From Homarus americanus (Eukaryota > Arthropoda > Malacostraca > Decapoda > Nephropidae), in contig NW_024735312.1 of the NCBI RefSeq assembly GCF_018991925.1, positions 5,001 to 69,000 of the forward strand: DNA of 64,000 nt, read 5' to 3'. The translations under genes were made by a program, and so were the position numbers. The notes beneath the pieces are model-generated. The model was not told the DNA's origin. It searched no databases and saw nothing but the letters and a program-made list of their open reading frames with translations. Of this stretch, positions 23,661-35,775 are shown piece by piece; within the stretch, counting starts at the first letter, position 1, and every line of letters starts with the position of its first letter.

Positions 23661-25790
23661 TCTGTTGACTGCCAAATGACTGCCTCCTCGTGTACATGTC
23701 AGGTACTCACCTCCCTGGTACACCTGCGAGGTGAATGCCTTCCTTCGCGCGAGAGATCCTCAGCTGTAATTATTTTTTATGAAGGAATAATAGTATGGAG
23801 AGTTTCCTTGAGTGCACTCCGATAAGAAGGTTCCATCGAGAATATATTCTACAAACACTGCTCAAGAATTACACCGGCTCGAGCTTAAAGTAGGGATTAC
23901 AGTATTGTTGTTTTGCCCACAGCCGCTTGTTCGCCTCGCTCAACATCCCTGGGCGGCCACAACAAGGGAATTAACGATGTTACTTTTTCACGGTCTGTGT
24001 TTTCACTCGCCATAACCAGATTCTGAAATTTTTTTCAGAAATTTGTTTCTAATACAGGTTAAGGGATTACGTGCATGTACAGTAATTCTAACAAGGTTGC
24101 CGTGTCATTAAAGTGACGCCTTAATATATTAATAAGTTGTGTTCTGAATACAGGTAAAGATTTAAGTGAAAGTTGTAGGTACAGAAATTCCTTCCGGGTA
24201 AAGTGTCGCAAAACTTGTGGCACTAAATTGAAAACTGGACTTGTCTGCCCGTTAAGGTTAGTATGGACACATCACACATTATTGGTGGGGGGGGGGGCAT
24301 TGTGTGTGTGTGTGAGATAATGAGGTAATGGTTATGTTGTTAGAGATCAACGAGAGAGAGTGTTGGAAAGGTGAAGGAAGATTGAAGGGGGTTGTCTTAT
24401 CATCTTACTGGATGGTCTACTTATCGTTGTAAGTCTTCCTAGGACCTTAGTCTTACTGAGTGTGTTTACCTGAGAGGGCAGGTCAGTTATATACTGTATA
24501 GGTGGCAGATTATCTTGACGTTCGCTTATCGTAAAGTAAATGCCAAACGAGGTCGTCACTGTGGGCACGAACCTCTATACCTGACGAACATACTTATTGC
24601 CTGTGGCAGGTCAGGCGTTCAGTACCGACTGCACTCGAAAAATGTGGTAATTACGGACATGATCTTCGATGAAATATGAGTCGGGTTTTATAGTGGTCAG
24701 TGGTGTACGTGGGTGAGTATGCTGGCTTGCTTCCTACACCTCTGGCCGATGGGGGGGGTGAGGATGTGAATTTTGCATAGTCATGAATAAATTATGAATA
24801 ACTTTGAAGTATTTGTCACTATTGATTATCTTATGACGTGCATAGATTATGGTAGGCTACAATACAAGTTTAACCATCGTAACTTTGTCCAAGACCATGG
24901 GCACGGTACTCTTATACTGTAGGTCAGAACGAGCTATGGATGAAAACTTGTCTTGTTCACATAGGAAACGGTGTTGAAGTTACTGTAGTGTCTTACTGGT
25001 GGTAGTATTGAGTTAATCCTCCCTCGACACCAGTTCATCTTTCTTCTCCACTTCCAGTATATCCTGTCTTACGCTATGCCCTACCTAGTACTGTCAATCC
25101 TCATCCTTCCGTCTAACATAGCCATATCTGTCTTGGTAAAGTTGCCGCCTAGTATAGTATCGCCTCTCGTCTCTGGTATGGTCAGTTGTGTGTCTGTTAT
25201 GATCGCCTCCTCCCCGTCGTTCGTGCTCTCCGTAAACAGCGTCTACAATAATCTTTGTTAGGCATAATGGACTTTTTTCTGTGTAGTTCACCTTCACCGA
25301 ACCTTGCTGAAATATAAACAGTGATAAAAGGGTAAGGGTGAGGCGGGAGAGTAACGCTGGTGGTGGTCCCGGTCACAGGTGTGGGCGGCTGTCACCCTCA
25401 CCCGAGAGTCGCCGGATATACACCATTCATCCTGATGTATAACCACTCGAGAAAATTAAACAGCGAGTGATATTTTTTTTTCTTAGCTTTTAATACATAC
25501 ATTTCCTCTCTTTATACATCCGCACACACACACGCCCTCACTCGTCCACCCACACAGATGGTATATATTTTACTCTTATTATTTCTTCATTCGGGTAAAA
25601 AAAAAGAAAGATAAAACGGATCCAGGTCCAGACACAAACCCTTTACCTTCCCGAGGCAGGAAGTGCATTTGGCGGTATACTTTTTTATGGAGTTTTTTTT
25701 TTTTTTTTGTTTTAAGGATTCGTGTGTATTAATGGTCACTCAGATGTTGTTTCATTTTCCGGTGAAAGAGGAGAGAGGTTGGTCATTAGT
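23661..25790. other. Unique sequence, no gene seen
   Basis: About 2.1 kb without strong tandem structure. A loose duplication of ~90 bp (ATACAGGT...ACAGNAATTC) is visible at 24050-24090 and 24150-24190. G homopolymers lie at 24285-24297 and T homopolymers at 25690-25708. Open frames are short and unrecognised. Confidence 0.5.
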
Positions 25791-25794
25791 TGTG

Positions 25795-26145
25795 GGGGTG
25801 GGTAGGCAGGTAGGGTATGTGGTGATGTAGGTGGTAGTGTGGTGATGTGGGTAGTGGGTAGTGGGTTTTGATGGTGGTAGTGATGGTGGTGATGATTGAC
25901 GTTGTGTTGGTAGTGGTAATGAATTTTAATGGTTGTGGTGGTGGTTGTGGTAAAAGTAATTGTTGTGGTAGTGGTAATAGATTTTGGTGATGGTGGTGGT
26001 TGTGGAGATGATTTGTTGTGGTGTTGGTTGTGGATTTTGATGGTGGTTGGGGTGGTAGCGGGTTGATGGTGGTGGTGGTAATTGTGGTGGTAATCGTTTG
26101 ATGATAATGGAGGTGGTTGTGGTTGGTTGGTTGGTGGAGTTGATG
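25795..26145. repeat. Degenerate GTGGTGGT/GATGGTGGT-rich tract
   Basis: The plus strand is built of variants of GATTTTGGTGATGGTGGTGG and GTTGTGGTGGT with no fixed period. The minus-strand open frame (Thr/His/Pro-rich, 149 codons) reflects this composition. Confidence 0.75.
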
Positions 26146-26582
26146 TGACCTTCACTCTGTCAACAACACGGAGCTGTATCACCATTTCATTTTTAGGAGG
26201 AGGAGGAGAGAGGTGAGGTGGCGTGCTTTATTTTCACACGTTTTATTTTCGCTTTTCTTCAACCTTGAATTATATATAGATGTCTGCAGGCTGTAGGTTG
26301 TGGTGTAGGTTGGGTGGGGAGTACGTGGTGGTGTGGGTGGGTAGGAGGTAGGTGGTGACAGGGTTGACCCCTCACAGGTGGGTCAGTAGTCAACTCACCT
26401 GGGGTTCTGCCTTATTTTTCGACAGGTGACGTCAACACAACATTACCTCCGTTGTAGAAGGAAATGTTAAAGATAAATACACGGAGAAAAATTAAAAGTA
26501 CGAGAGACTTGAGTCACTTTCCATTAAGATGTTGAGTGATGTATCCACAGTTAGTCAATGTCGAACTCTCACACTTGGTAGC

Positions 26583-27643
26583 TAGTGTATGGGTAGTGTG
26601 TACATGCCTGGTAGTGCACACAGCTGGTGTATGGGTAGTGTACATGCCTGGTGTGCACACAGCTGTTGGGTAGTGTGTCTGTAGTGCACACAGCTGTGTA
26701 TGGGTAGTGTGTACATGCCTGTAGTGCACACAGCTGGTGTATGGGTAGTGTGTACATACTGGTAGTGCACACAGCTGGTGTATGGGTAGTGTGTACATAC
26801 CTGGTCACAGCTTGTATGGGTAGTGTCATACCTGGTAGTGCACACAGCTGTGTATGGGTAGTGTGTACATACTGGTAGTGCACAGCTGGTGTATGGGGTG
26901 TGTACATGCCTGGAGTGCACACAGCTGGTGTATGGGTAGTGTGTACATACTTGGTAGTGCACACAGCTGGTGTATGGGTAGTGTGTACACTGTGTGCACG
27001 TGGGTAGTGTGTACATACCTGGTAGTGCACACAGCTAGTATGGGTAGTGTGTACATACCTGGTAGTGCACACAGCTGGTGTATGGGTAGTGTGTACATAC
27101 TTGGTAGTGCACACAGCTGGTGTAGGGTAGTGTACATGCTGAGTGCACACAGCTAGTGTATGGGTAGTGTGACATCTAGTGCACACAGCTAGTGTATGGG
27201 TAGTGTGTACATGTGGTACAGCAGTGTGTATGGGTAGTGTGTACATACTGTGTGCACACAGCTGGTGTATGGGTAGGTACATACCTGTGTGCAGCCTGGT
27301 AGTGCACACAGCTAGTGTATGGGTAGTGTGTACATACCTGGTAGTGCACACAGCTGGTGTATGGGTAGTGTGTACATACTTGGAGTGCACACAGCTGGTG
27401 TTATGGGTAGTGTGTACATACCTGGTAGTGCACACAGCTAGTGTATGGGTAGTGTGTACATACCTGGTAGTGCACACAGCTGGTGTATGGGTAGTGTGTA
27501 CATACCTGGTAGTGCACACAGCTGGTGTATGGGTAGTGTGTACATACTTGGTAGTGCACACAGCTAGTGTATGGGTAGTGTGTACATACTTGGTAGTGCA
27601 CACAGCTGGTGTATGGGTAGTGTGTACATACTTGGTAGTACAT
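26583..27643. repeat. 42-bp minisatellite, about 25 copies
   Basis: The unit contains AGCTGGTGTATGGGTAGTGT, GTACATACCTGG and TAGTGCACAC. It includes two palindromes, TGTACA and GTGCAC. The right third (27300-27643) is nearly perfect; the left two thirds carry many small deletions. The period of 42 gives a 14-residue minus-strand repeat (VCTTRYVHTTHTPA) within a 344-codon open frame; I do not regard it as a gene. Confidence 0.95.
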
Positions 27644-27718
27644 CATTCACTTCTTGCTTCTGTCGGAGGTTTGGGAGTAATATTGATGTGGGTCAACTGT
27701 ACCAAGCAGGGACCAGTT

Positions 27719-27763
27719 GAGTGTGTGTGTGTGTGTGTTTGTGTGTGTGTGTGGGTGTGTGTA
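27719..27763. repeat. Imperfect (GT)n microsatellite
   Basis: TG dinucleotides with two single-base interruptions. Confidence 0.95.
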
Positions 27764-28227
27764 ATAACACCCCAACCTGTATTCTTACACTTCATTAACC
27801 TCTCACACGCCATCAACGTTTAAACCTGCAGGTATTTGTTATAAATATTTATATTTTTTGATGGTGTAAGGTAATGCATCAGTAGTGAGAGTAGACCAAG
27901 AAAGGGAAGGGTTGCGACAATACTAACGGGGGTTAGAGGTTTAAATTAGGTCGCCTCTCAGTCGTCAGGGGTTGTTCTACATAGGAAAGGGCATTAAAAG
28001 TCAGGAGGTGTGAGAAAAGGTCTGTTGGCAGTACACATAGTTATTGATATTAGTGTTTGCTTTGAAAAATTGTTGAATAGGGAATATAGGAATATTGGGC
28101 AGATATTTTACCATCATGGAGACATTTATGACACGAGGTGGATGAATTCCAACATTCACGACCCTGAGGCGCTAGTGGACCTAGAACTTTCTCACGGTGA
28201 GGGCACCATCACCTTCACCCTCACATG

Positions 28228-28229
<2 letters not shown>

Positions 28230-28314
<85 letters not shown>
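28230..28314. repeat. (AT)n microsatellite
   Basis: About 42 TA dinucleotides without interruption. Confidence 0.98.
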
Positions 28315-28320
<6 letters not shown>

Positions 28321-29274
28321 TGGTACTCAGCTAAAGGGTTGATTTATTAAACTTAAACTTGTAACTTCTAAAACTGTTTCATATAATGAATAATTTTTAT
28401 TTAAAATATTTTTTTTAATTCTTTACTATTTTGAGGCCGCTCAAGAGGGATGACCTTCTAGGATAATGGCTATACATGACAACATGGTAAACTGTTGTTT
28501 AGTAATTATAATATTAATGGAATACAACTTTTTATGGCAACTGTTGGACCAGGCTCTGTTAAGTTGCTGCTCACCAACTCAAGATTCTCACTGTTCAAGT
28601 TGATCACTGCTCTGACGGTCTCTGTGTTATAATGTTCTTGATTGATGTCCTTCCCTGTTGCTTGAGACACTTAACAAGAATGATGTTGCCCCATGACAAG
28701 CCGTGAGCTGTACGGCACGCGTTGCAGGGTGATGGAGACAACAACAACTCCAGTATGATGCTGGTCACCATTATGGAGCTTGTTCAGTTAAAGAACTACA
28801 ACAGCCTGTCACGCCCGTATATCATTGTGCTATACAGATCACGAACACAATTTTGACATTATTAAATAAAACAAAGAGACTAACAACGTTTTTTATGAAT
28901 ACCTAAACGATGATATAAGATGCGTGTGGCCAAGTGTTCACAACAATTGACCTTTACAGTCAAATGACTTGCAAACGATTTCTTCAGCTGAAAACTTGGC
29001 AGAATTTTTATCAGTTTAACTTAAGTTTCGTCAGAATGAGAGCCAAGCTAGTCATTAGCCTGTGTCCGCCTGTAACAGTACGAACCTTGTTCTTCTGTAT
29101 ACTAAGGTTTTGAGCGTGAAATTTCAGGCCTATTCAGTTATCTCTAAATCTATCACATTTTGTAGAATTTTTTATATATTTTTTTATCACTAGTAACACC
29201 TGTAGAGGGCTGGAGGTAAGTGTCTTCACCAGGTGAGGACAATGTGGCTGCTGTTACGCGATCACCAGGCAAAT

Positions 29275-29276
<2 letters not shown>
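28315..29276. other. Unique sequence, no gene seen
   Basis: AT-rich at 28340-28440. The minus strand at 28600-28790 has two overlapping short open frames of ordinary composition, neither recognisable. Confidence 0.5.

Positions 29277-29314
<38 letters not shown>
29277..29314. repeat. (AC)n microsatellite
   Basis: About 19 CA dinucleotides. Confidence 0.97.
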
Positions 29315-29318
<4 letters not shown>

Positions 29319-29555
29319 ATAAATATATCGATGAATCTATTGTAAATATTGTTCATTTTGTTCATATCTCAAGGCAGGGGTTCGAGTGTGGGGGGCACGC
29401 GTCCAGGTGGCACCCCTGTCGACCCTCTACTGCCACGAGGCGATGTTTTACCTTGTGGTCAATGTTTATTCTTCTCTATGTGTTCTGGTAAGTCCTGATC
29501 GACGTATTGAGACAAATTGTGGGATTTATCTAAGATGGAAGGGGAATTGTAGGTT

Positions 29556-30545
29556 GTAGTGTTTATGGTGGTCTGGGGGTTATAGTTATGGTGGTCTGAG
29601 GGTTGTAGTAATGGTGGTCTGAGGGTTGTAGTTATGATGGTCTGGGGGTTGTAGTAATGGTGGTCTGAGGGTTGTAGTAATGGTGGTCTGAGGGTTGTAG
29701 TTATGATGGTCTGAGGGTTGTAGTAATGGTGGTCTGAGGGTTGTAGTTATGGTGGTCTGAGGGTTGTAGTTATGATGGTCTGGGGGTTGTAGTTATGGTG
29801 GTCTGGGGGTTGTAGCTATGATGGTCTGAGGCTGTAGTGGTTATGGTGGCCTGGAGGGTTGTAGCAAGTGATGGTCTGGGGTTGTAGCAAGCTATGGTGG
29901 TCTGGGGGGTTGTAGCTATGGTGGTCTGAGTGGGCTAGAAGCTATGATGGTCTGGGGTTGTAGCTATGGTGGCCTGGGGGTTGTAGTTATGGTGGTCTGA
30001 GGGTTGTAGTTGGCGATGGTCTGGGGGGTTGTAGTGGTTGGTGGTGGTCTGGAGGGTTGTGTTATGATGGTCTTGGGGGCGAAGTTATGGTGGTCTGGGG
30101 TTGTAGCAGGGTGGTCTGAGGGCGAAGCTATGGTGGTCTGGGGGTTGTGTGCTATGATGGTCTGGGGTTGTAGTTATGGTGGTCTGAGGGTTGTAGTGGT
30201 TATGGTGGTCTGAGGGTTGCAGTTATGATGGTCTGGGGGTTGTAGCTATGATGGTCTGGGGGCTGGGGAAGGCGGTGGTCTGAGGGTTGTGCTATGGTGG
30301 TCTGGGGTTGCAGTTAAGGATGGTCTAAATACGTAGTTAGTGGTGGTCTGAGGGTTGTAGTGGCAGGTGGGTCTGAGGGTTGTAGTAATGGTGGTCTGAG
30401 GGTTGTAGTAATGGTGGTCTGAGGGTTGTAGTTATGGTGGTCTGGGGGTTGTAGTAATGGTGGTCTGAGGGTTGTAGTAATGGTGGTCTGAGGGTTGTAG
30501 TTATGATGGTCTGGGGGTTGTAGTAATGGTGGTCTGGGGGTTGTA
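29556..30545. repeat. 23-bp minisatellite, about 42 copies
   Basis: The unit is TCTGAGGGTTGTAGTTATGG plus TGG, with GATGG and TAATGG variants. The ends (29580-29820 and 30370-30545) are regular; the centre (29820-30360) is irregular with inserted bases (GTAGCAAGC, GGGCGAAGC). The plus strand is G-rich, the minus strand C/A-rich. Confidence 0.93.
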
Positions 30546-33500
30546 GATACTAAAATCTTGCTTGATAAAGTTACGTGGGAAACTTGTAGGTCGATTAGTA
30601 GCAAGAGCCTCGTGTAAAATGTGACGCCAGGTAGTGTGTACAGGTGAGGTTCTCCGCCTAACAGACTCCTAAATCATTGTGGCTTCTCTCCAACAGGTGG
30701 CTTTATTCTCGGGAGCCTTATGGTGGAGTCTGTCACACTTGATCTGTTGGAATAATCCTCTTTGGTGTCGTCTTTACGGTATAAGACTCCAATTGGCACA
30801 GAAAATGGCTTATTCTTGGAGCGTACTGTACACTAAGCTGACGATATATATTTAAATGTAGAGCGAATGATATATCGGGTGTATAATTTCTTGTATATAT
30901 CAGTTTAATACGATGTGTATTTATAGGCGAGACATGTGAGGGTCTGGTGCTATCACATGTTGTACGGTACCTGTTGTGCTCTGTCCTGTAGTGCGGTTCA
31001 GTCTTCTTGTGTTAAGGTATGGGGCACTGTATCAGCGGTTGTCATGCCTCAATTAGTTGTCGAGTCTCCCACATTCCCCTCTTCCAATGTGTAAACTGAC
31101 AACTGTGTGTGTCACCATTAGGATAATGTTAGTACTCGGTGTGTGGTCGTGGTGTGTTGGTGATGATGCAGTATAAAGGCAAGGGATGGTGTATATTGTT
31201 GCTCACGCGCGCATGCGATGGAATTAAGCTTCTAGACAGTCACCCCAGACAGTTCTTCAGATGACTGGCAGAATGCGTCGGGTTTACTGTAGTCCAGATC
31301 ATAGATGTGTCTGGTCACTCATTTCAGGCTGTCTATAAGATGATTGGCAAAGTTTGTCGGGGTCGGGGGTGCTGAAGTACACGGCTTCTTAGCTCAACCA
31401 GCCCTCAAAAAACCACATATATTTCCGGTAGAATTTGAATGCATATTTGCTGAAATTTAAGGTCTTGTGTGTTGTAACTTAAAGTGAGTCAGGTAGGCGT
31501 TTTCGTCCATCTCCAGTTAGGGACCCAAACCAAACCAAACCAAACCAGAATAAACCAAACCAGAATAAACCAAACCTGCAGGACCCGCTTGATACGTATT
31601 GGATATATAAAAAACCAACAATGAGTGTGCGGCCCCGTTATATTTACAGGGAGTGGGGCTGATATGTGAGGCGGGGGTCACCCATTCGCCTCATCCCTTA
31701 CTTCCAACGTCACATTAAACTCAGTGTTCCGGAATCTTTTAATGTTGGTGTGTGTGTGTGTGTCAGAACTTCCTTTCCAACTGGTGATACGAGGCCTCAT
31801 CTAACTGGTTCACTTCAGCTGTAACGTAAGATTGTGGGTAAAATGTGTCGGTCATTGAAATGAGGCTCCACCGCAACTAGATGTGGTCTCTTGCCCAGCT
31901 GTGGGGCAGAGTCGGGGGGAATTTGACGTAGGGATGTTGGGGAATAGACAGTGGTGTTTATGACAGAGGAAGAGGTCGTTTATCTGTCACCTTAAGGTTG
32001 GGATTTACACTGCCGTCGTAAATTGCCATAGTCAATTAGTCGTTAGTTACCGTGATGTCGGACTGTGAGTTTTGGACGAGTACAAGAGTGCGTTGTACTC
32101 AGTCTCTCTCTGATCTGTAGCAGGGCGCCTTATAGTACCTGTACACCACCTGGGCTTGGTGTTGTATAATCCGTAATATAAATTGACTTAACCTGTTATT
32201 GTCATCATTAGTTTTGTTTTATACCAAGTGTCACAAGTTGAGTTATTCTATTGTTTTATAAATCCATTATTCTGAATTTGGAATAATTACATAATACCTA
32301 ACTTATTTCATGTATTTTGTACTAAATTATATAACACCTCACGTAGTTGTATCCCATATTGGTTATATTTTTATAGGCGTCCTGTAGTAAAGTGAGGTAG
32401 TAATAAATTGTGTTAATGCACCCGGCTATTACAGTGTTTATCACTCAGAAAAACGACCCTCATAAAAGTCCACTAAGTTACCAAATTACACCTTGGAAAA
32501 CCTTTCAATCTTGGCCGGCAAAACACTGAACACCACACCCGCTAAAAATGACTGTTGTATTATTTTCCGAGACGGATCTCAGCGCCGACGACGACGACAC
32601 AAGCCTGGTGGACGGGGAGGAGGGAGACCCACACTTTCTTCTCCTTTCCACACGCCGCCTCTCATGAGTATACGCAACCTGGCGCTCTCTTGTCTGTGCA
32701 TCATTTCCTTCATCTGGTGCCTTTATATATTCAGTCCACGCGTTTAATGACCGGTCTTCCTCTCTGATGTTCTCATTCTACTCTCACTAAATGTACGTTC
32801 TCTTCCATCTTCAATAATATTGTGGTTTATTATTATTATATGCACTTATTTCCTGTGTACACTTTTCGTCTCCCAATACAGCACACGTGTGTATACTGCT
32901 CTCTACATCACTGTTCCTCTTCTCTCATTACTAAACTTCTTTTCAATGTGCACACTTCATACGCACTTTCTTTTGAAGCTTTCTCTTGTCAGTGACCACG
33001 TCTTATCTGAGTGCACGTGTTCACTCGACTGTACACACTCTGACTCTCCTCCTATACGCTTTTTCGTTCCTCAACATACGTCACTCCCTCGGATAGGCAT
33101 ACCACCCTCCCTCGGCTAGGCATACATCCCTCCCTCGGCCTGACAGACATCTGCGGCATACATACATCCCTCCCTCCCTCGGTCTGACAGATATCTTAAT
33201 TCTTCAGGTGCATGTTAGGATTCCCCCCCCCCGCCCCCCTCCCACCCTTTTTTCCTGGTTGCAACAAGTCATCCTGTCTTGCTTGTAACGGTATGACGAG
33301 GCATCTGGTGAACAGGAAGTGCATAGGCCTCGCGTGGGAGCTTCACAAAACATACTTTATCTTGCGAGGCCTTTACTGAGCTTCAAGGGACTATGCCTTC
33401 AATTTCTCGGGTGGGGGGGGGGGCACCACCACCAACCGCGTCTGCCCTACACCACCTCATCTCGCAAGCCGCCGCCCCTTGGATCAGACACGCCTTGTTA

Positions 33501-34597
33501 GACATTCTGCCGCTTCTCTTTCGGGTGCGGGTTTTATTCCTCTATAACTACCCTCATAAAAGTCCTCCCTCATTTGCAAAATTACACCTTGTATAATCCT
33601 TTTCCAGTTGTTGGAAGTTCATTGTCAGAGAAGCTTCCTAAATGGGTGGTGGCCAACTACTAGTTTTCGTGTGAATTTGGGGGATTTTCAGTGAGTTTTT
33701 TTTTTTATAAGGTTTAGATTATGCTGTTGGTGAATTGAGACCATTTAAGAAATATAAGGTGGAACACTAAAGCACGCATGAGCGCTTGTACGCACCCATG
33801 TTTTTTTTTATTCGCCCTGTGGTATAAGTAGCGGTGAGCAGGACACTGTGGGTTGCCAAAATAAGAGGTTGGCCCGGAGATTCCCGCTAATTATCGGTAC
33901 ATTTTGACAGCATATATTCAGCAGTACTTTTATGTTTCATGCTGCACTAGTTTGTACCTAACTCCTGCTGCTTTAATGACCTGGATGATCATCTTTCGTG
34001 TATCATTATTCACACAGTATATGATGAGATACTTTCATAACTTATATTGATAAACGTAACGCGGGGAAGGATTTATAGTTGGTAATCATCGTGTCGAGGG
34101 ATTACACCACTTACCTGCATAAAACTTTAATAACGTTGTATTAAACTTTTATATCTGTAAACGGTATTCTTGGGTATTTGGTATTAACTTGTCTATAATA
34201 ATAAAAAAAAAAATCTTAAAATATTTGTGTTAGTAATTACATGTTTATAAGTATGTTGTAATTTTTCGTTTCGTTATTACTATTATTATTCATATGGTTG
34301 ATAATTATATTAGTTTCCAGAATTTATAGACGTGAGTTTTTGAAGTGTTGCGGTGTATTAGTTGGTAAATTGTAAAAAAAAAAAAAAAATTCGCTAATTA
34401 CACGGCTTCAGTAAGGGCCAGTGAGGCAGCGGGCGAGTGTTGGGGTCCTATGCCTCCTTTACTTATCAGGACATTGGATAAATATACCGTAGGACACTCA
34501 ACCCTCCCTCCCTGATGCTGATCCCGTGTTCCTTTTACAGTAGTTACTCCCCTGTTCTCTCTCCTCAACGTACTTAAACAATCTTGCCGATTCTTAT
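30546..34597. other. Longest repeat-poor stretch, no gene established
   Basis: About 4 kb of mostly unique sequence. It contains a CCAAA-type pentamer block (31527-31576), a diverged direct repeat of GATGACTGGCAGAATGCGTC near 31260 and 31340, and two copies of CCCTCATAAAAGTCC...AAATTACACCTTG at about 32456 and 33549. G homopolymers lie at 33410-33422 and C homopolymers at 33223-33240. Open frames are short, and none is recognised. If a gene lies in this window this stretch could be intron. Confidence 0.5.
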
Positions 34598-34790
34598 TCC
34601 CTCCCTCCCTCCCTCCCTCCCTCCCTCCCTCCATCCATCCATCCATCCACCCATTCATCCATTCATCCCTCCCATCCATCCACCCATTCATCCATCCATC
34701 CACCCACCCACCCATCCATCCATCATCCATCCATCCATCCATCCATCCATCCATCCATCCATCCATCCATCCATCCATCCATCCATCCCC
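34598..34790. repeat. (CCCT)n/(CCAT)n tetranucleotide block
   Basis: About 8 CCCT units followed by CCAT units with CCAC and TCAT interruptions; the last ~14 are perfect. Reading frames give HPSI-type tetrapeptide repeats in all frames. Confidence 0.97.
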
Positions 34791-34854
34791 CACGCCTCCG
34801 TAATCACTTTTCCCACCTTCCATCCCTCCCATATTCCAGTCTTCCTCGTGGTAC

Positions 34855-35010
34855 GTACAGTAGCTAAAACAACTATGTGCAGGCGGGGGTCGACATGCTC
34901 CGAAATTTTACGTGTGACCAGTGACAGCCCTCATATACCAATATTTATCGTGCAGGGCCTCATATTGTTTCCCACAAAGTATGCACAGATAGTTGTTTTA
35001 GTTACTGTAC
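34855..35010. mobile_element. 156-bp inverted-repeat element (MITE-like)
   Basis: The left arm at 34855-34880 reads GTACAGTAGCTAAAACAACT and continues ATGTGC. The right arm at 34982-35010, read on the minus strand, is GTACAGTAACTAAAACAACT and continues ATCTGTGCA. The arms match at all but one of the first 22 positions. The ~100-bp interior has no coding potential. Short size and terminal inverted repeats suggest a miniature DNA transposon. No convincing target duplication was seen, so a long hairpin of other origin remains possible. Confidence 0.6.
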
Positions 35011-35712
35011 ATAACCCAGCCTCTACACCAGGTATTGTACACTACCCCTAGCTCCTGGCCCTCCCTCTCATCCACGACTGGTGTAGTCTCCTTCACTACT
35101 CACCTACGTTTGCACACGTGCACACTCATACGGACGTGCGTGCGTACACTCACCAGGACAAAATATTCATGTTAATGCACGCTTAGGTCACCCGGCCTCC
35201 TTCCTCCACACGCGACAGTCCATGTCTCGCCCCCAGAGAACAGGTTTTTGATGTGTTTATAAATTCGTTGAGGTTTTCCTGTCTGTCACAAGACACAATA
35301 TAAAAATCTTTTATGTTGCAACCTGCATGTTAATATTTATAGTAAAAGATGTTGCACAGTTGTCTTTCATGGGAAGCGGGACATAGTTATATTTCCAGAT
35401 TTTACGGATCACTTTCATAAATGAAGCTGGTGATTAGTAAACACAAGGCTGTTTAGTGGCCACGGGAGAGTCCCAGCCCAGGCCTCGAGTATCAGAGGTA
35501 CATAATTTAATTTGCATGTTATAATGTATGATATATATTGATCACCCTCTGATATGTGACGCAAGGCATAGATATTGTCCACAATGGCGACGATAAAGAA
35601 ATACGTGTGTGTATGTTACCTTGGGCTGTGGGTTTACACAGAAATTCTCCAATAACTCGATGTGTTCTCCAGCTGCAGGAAACATTTAGACCACAAATCA
35701 TTGAGAACCCAG
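35011..35712. other. Unique sequence, no gene established
   Basis: Ordinary mixed composition. An open frame of 87 codons begins at 35556 and overlaps the candidate exon that follows in another frame. Confidence 0.45.
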
Positions 35713-35775
35713 ATGCAGATACTATTCGTTTTCCTGTTCGTCTCCACTGGCGCGTCGCTCTCCTGCACCGCGGTG
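35713..35775 (+). CDS. Candidate first coding exon encoding a signal peptide
   Basis: An ATG at 35713 starts MQILFVFLFVSTGASLS, which has the short start, nine-residue hydrophobic core and small-residue end expected of a secretory signal. After 21 codons the frame meets a splice-donor match (GCGGTG|GTAAAG at 35775/35776). Such short signal-peptide exons are common in arthropod secreted proteins. No following exon could be identified, the frame also extends upstream without a stop to 35662, and other frames are open here too, so this is a hypothesis. Confidence 0.25.

Noticed and set aside
26569..27603. 344-codon minus-strand frame with THTPAVCTTRYVHT repeats
   Set aside because: It is produced by the stop-free 42-bp minisatellite, and deletions within the array shift frames without any sign of selection.
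29365..29420. tRNA-like B-box (GGTTCGAGT) suggesting a tRNA or SINE head
   Set aside because: No matching A-box at proper spacing and no cloverleaf could be drawn.
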